In this document: in pieces, positions 5,332-5,779 of the stretch | Layout: each line of letters begins with the position of its first letter | Numbering within the stretch: the first letter of the stretch is position 1 | NCBI GenBank assembly: GCA_026397495.1 | Contig: JAPLUS010000160.1 | Coordinates: 1 to 5,779 of the forward strand | DNA length: 5,779 nucleotides | Reading direction: 5' to 3' | Source of the DNA: Candidatus Zixiibacteriota bacterium | Lineage (GTDB): Bacteria; Zixibacteria; MSB-5A5; GN15; PGXB01 | Notes under the pieces: generated by a model | What the model saw: the letters and a program-made list of their open reading frames with translations, nothing else | What the model was told of the DNA's origin: nothing | Databases searched by the model: none | Program-made: the position numbers and the translations under genes

Positions 5332-5779
5332 ATGATTGAAGAAAAGAAAGAAACAGAAACAGAAATTGTCGATGCGGAATCGAAGACACCCAAAGGGCTT
5401 TCTAAGCTGGTCGGGTTGAAAAAGTATATTCTTCCTGCTTCCATCGCCGCTGGTGTTTTTATTCTCGCTATAGTCGGGTCGTCGCTTCTAATGAAAAAGA
5501 ATCCGGCAACTGACGGCGAAACGGTGGTGCCTACCGATGAACAAACTAAAGTGACAAAAGATAGCACTATCAGCGGAAAAGAAGGCACTTTTGATTCTTT
5601 GTTCACCGATATAGATACCGTTGAAGTTATGAAGCAATTGGATTTCCTCTTTTACAACCCGGACGAAAAGATAGATAGCCAAAAGGCAGCCATATCAAAG
5701 GATTCGGTTGATACGCTCAACTGGATACAAAGGGAAACGGCCAAATTGGAAACAGAAAAAGCCGCTATTGAGAAGCAAA
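5332..5779 (+). CDS. Single-pass membrane protein with start of a coiled coil, unrecognised (partial, 3' end beyond window)
   Basis: An open frame runs from ATG 5332 to the right edge (149 codons) without a stop. An in-frame TAA at 5323-5325 makes this the first usable ATG. The N-terminal 30 residues are hydrophilic and charged. One hydrophobic helix follows (about 33-54, from ILPASIAAG to SLLM) flanked by lysines on both sides, then a polar linker to about residue 90, a short segment with DTVEVMKQLDFLFYNPDEK, and from about 125 a Lys/Glu/Ala-rich stretch (KLETEKAAIEKQ) that looks like the start of a coiled coil. This plan, a short cytoplasmic tail, one membrane anchor and a coiled coil, resembles MotE/FliL-like flagellar proteins and other anchored scaffold proteins, but no diagnostic motif is visible, so no function is assigned. 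No Shine-Dalgarno sequence precedes it. Its relation to mtaB is unclear because 223 nt separate them. Confidence 0.75.
   Translation, partial: MIEEKKETETEIVDAESKTPKGLSKLVGLKKYILPASIAAGVFILAIVGSSLLMKKNPATDGETVVPTDEQTKVTKDSTISGKEGTFDSLFTDIDTVEVMKQLDFLFYNPDEKIDSQKAAISKDSVDTLNWIQRETAKLETEKAAIEKQ

Noticed and set aside
1..5779. A CRISPR array, mobile element, toxin-antitoxin or defence system.
   Set aside because: Both strands were considered; all long frames are explained by housekeeping genes, and no repeat array, terminal inverted repeats or integrase/transposase-like frame is visible.

Overview
This is a bacterial chromosomal window of ordinary housekeeping genes, all on the + strand: cmk (CMP/dCMP kinase), plsC (acyltransferase), rpsA (30S ribosomal protein S1) and mtaB (tRNA methylthiotransferase). 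The 5' part of an unrecognised gene for a single-pass membrane protein runs off the right edge. A few codons at the left edge may be the tail of an upstream gene. No tRNA, rRNA, CRISPR, insertion sequence or phage gene was seen. The order cmk-plsC-rpsA is a known conserved bacterial neighbourhood; here ispH, often found between plsC and rpsA, is absent.

Organism: base composition looks moderate. S1 has six S1 domains, as in many Gram-negative lineages and unlike the four-domain form typical of Firmicutes. Four of the five start codons lack a Shine-Dalgarno sequence. This would fit a member of the FCB group (Bacteroidetes and relatives such as Zixibacteria), but that is an inference from style and not a sequence match.

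Layout: 1-179 holds a possible gene tail and a perfect 9-bp inverted repeat. cmk (180-878) and plsC (881-1507) are separated by 2 nt and look co-transcribed. A consensus-like promoter overlaps the plsC stop codon and would drive rpsA through a leader of about 100 nt with two predicted hairpins and a full-consensus Shine-Dalgarno sequence. rpsA (1640-3739) is unusually long, with a lysine-rich N-terminal extension and an acidic tail. A strong intrinsic terminator follows it and ends only 18 nt before mtaB (3831-5108). A 223-nt gap with a hairpin and short repeats precedes the last, partial gene (5332 to the edge).

The recognised genes serve nucleotide supply (cmk), membrane lipid synthesis (plsC) and translation (rpsA, mtaB). 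I found no convincing new multi-gene system. The points most worth a second look are the S1 extension, the contrast between the perfect rpsA Shine-Dalgarno and its absence elsewhere, the structured rpsA leader, and the membrane protein at the right edge.
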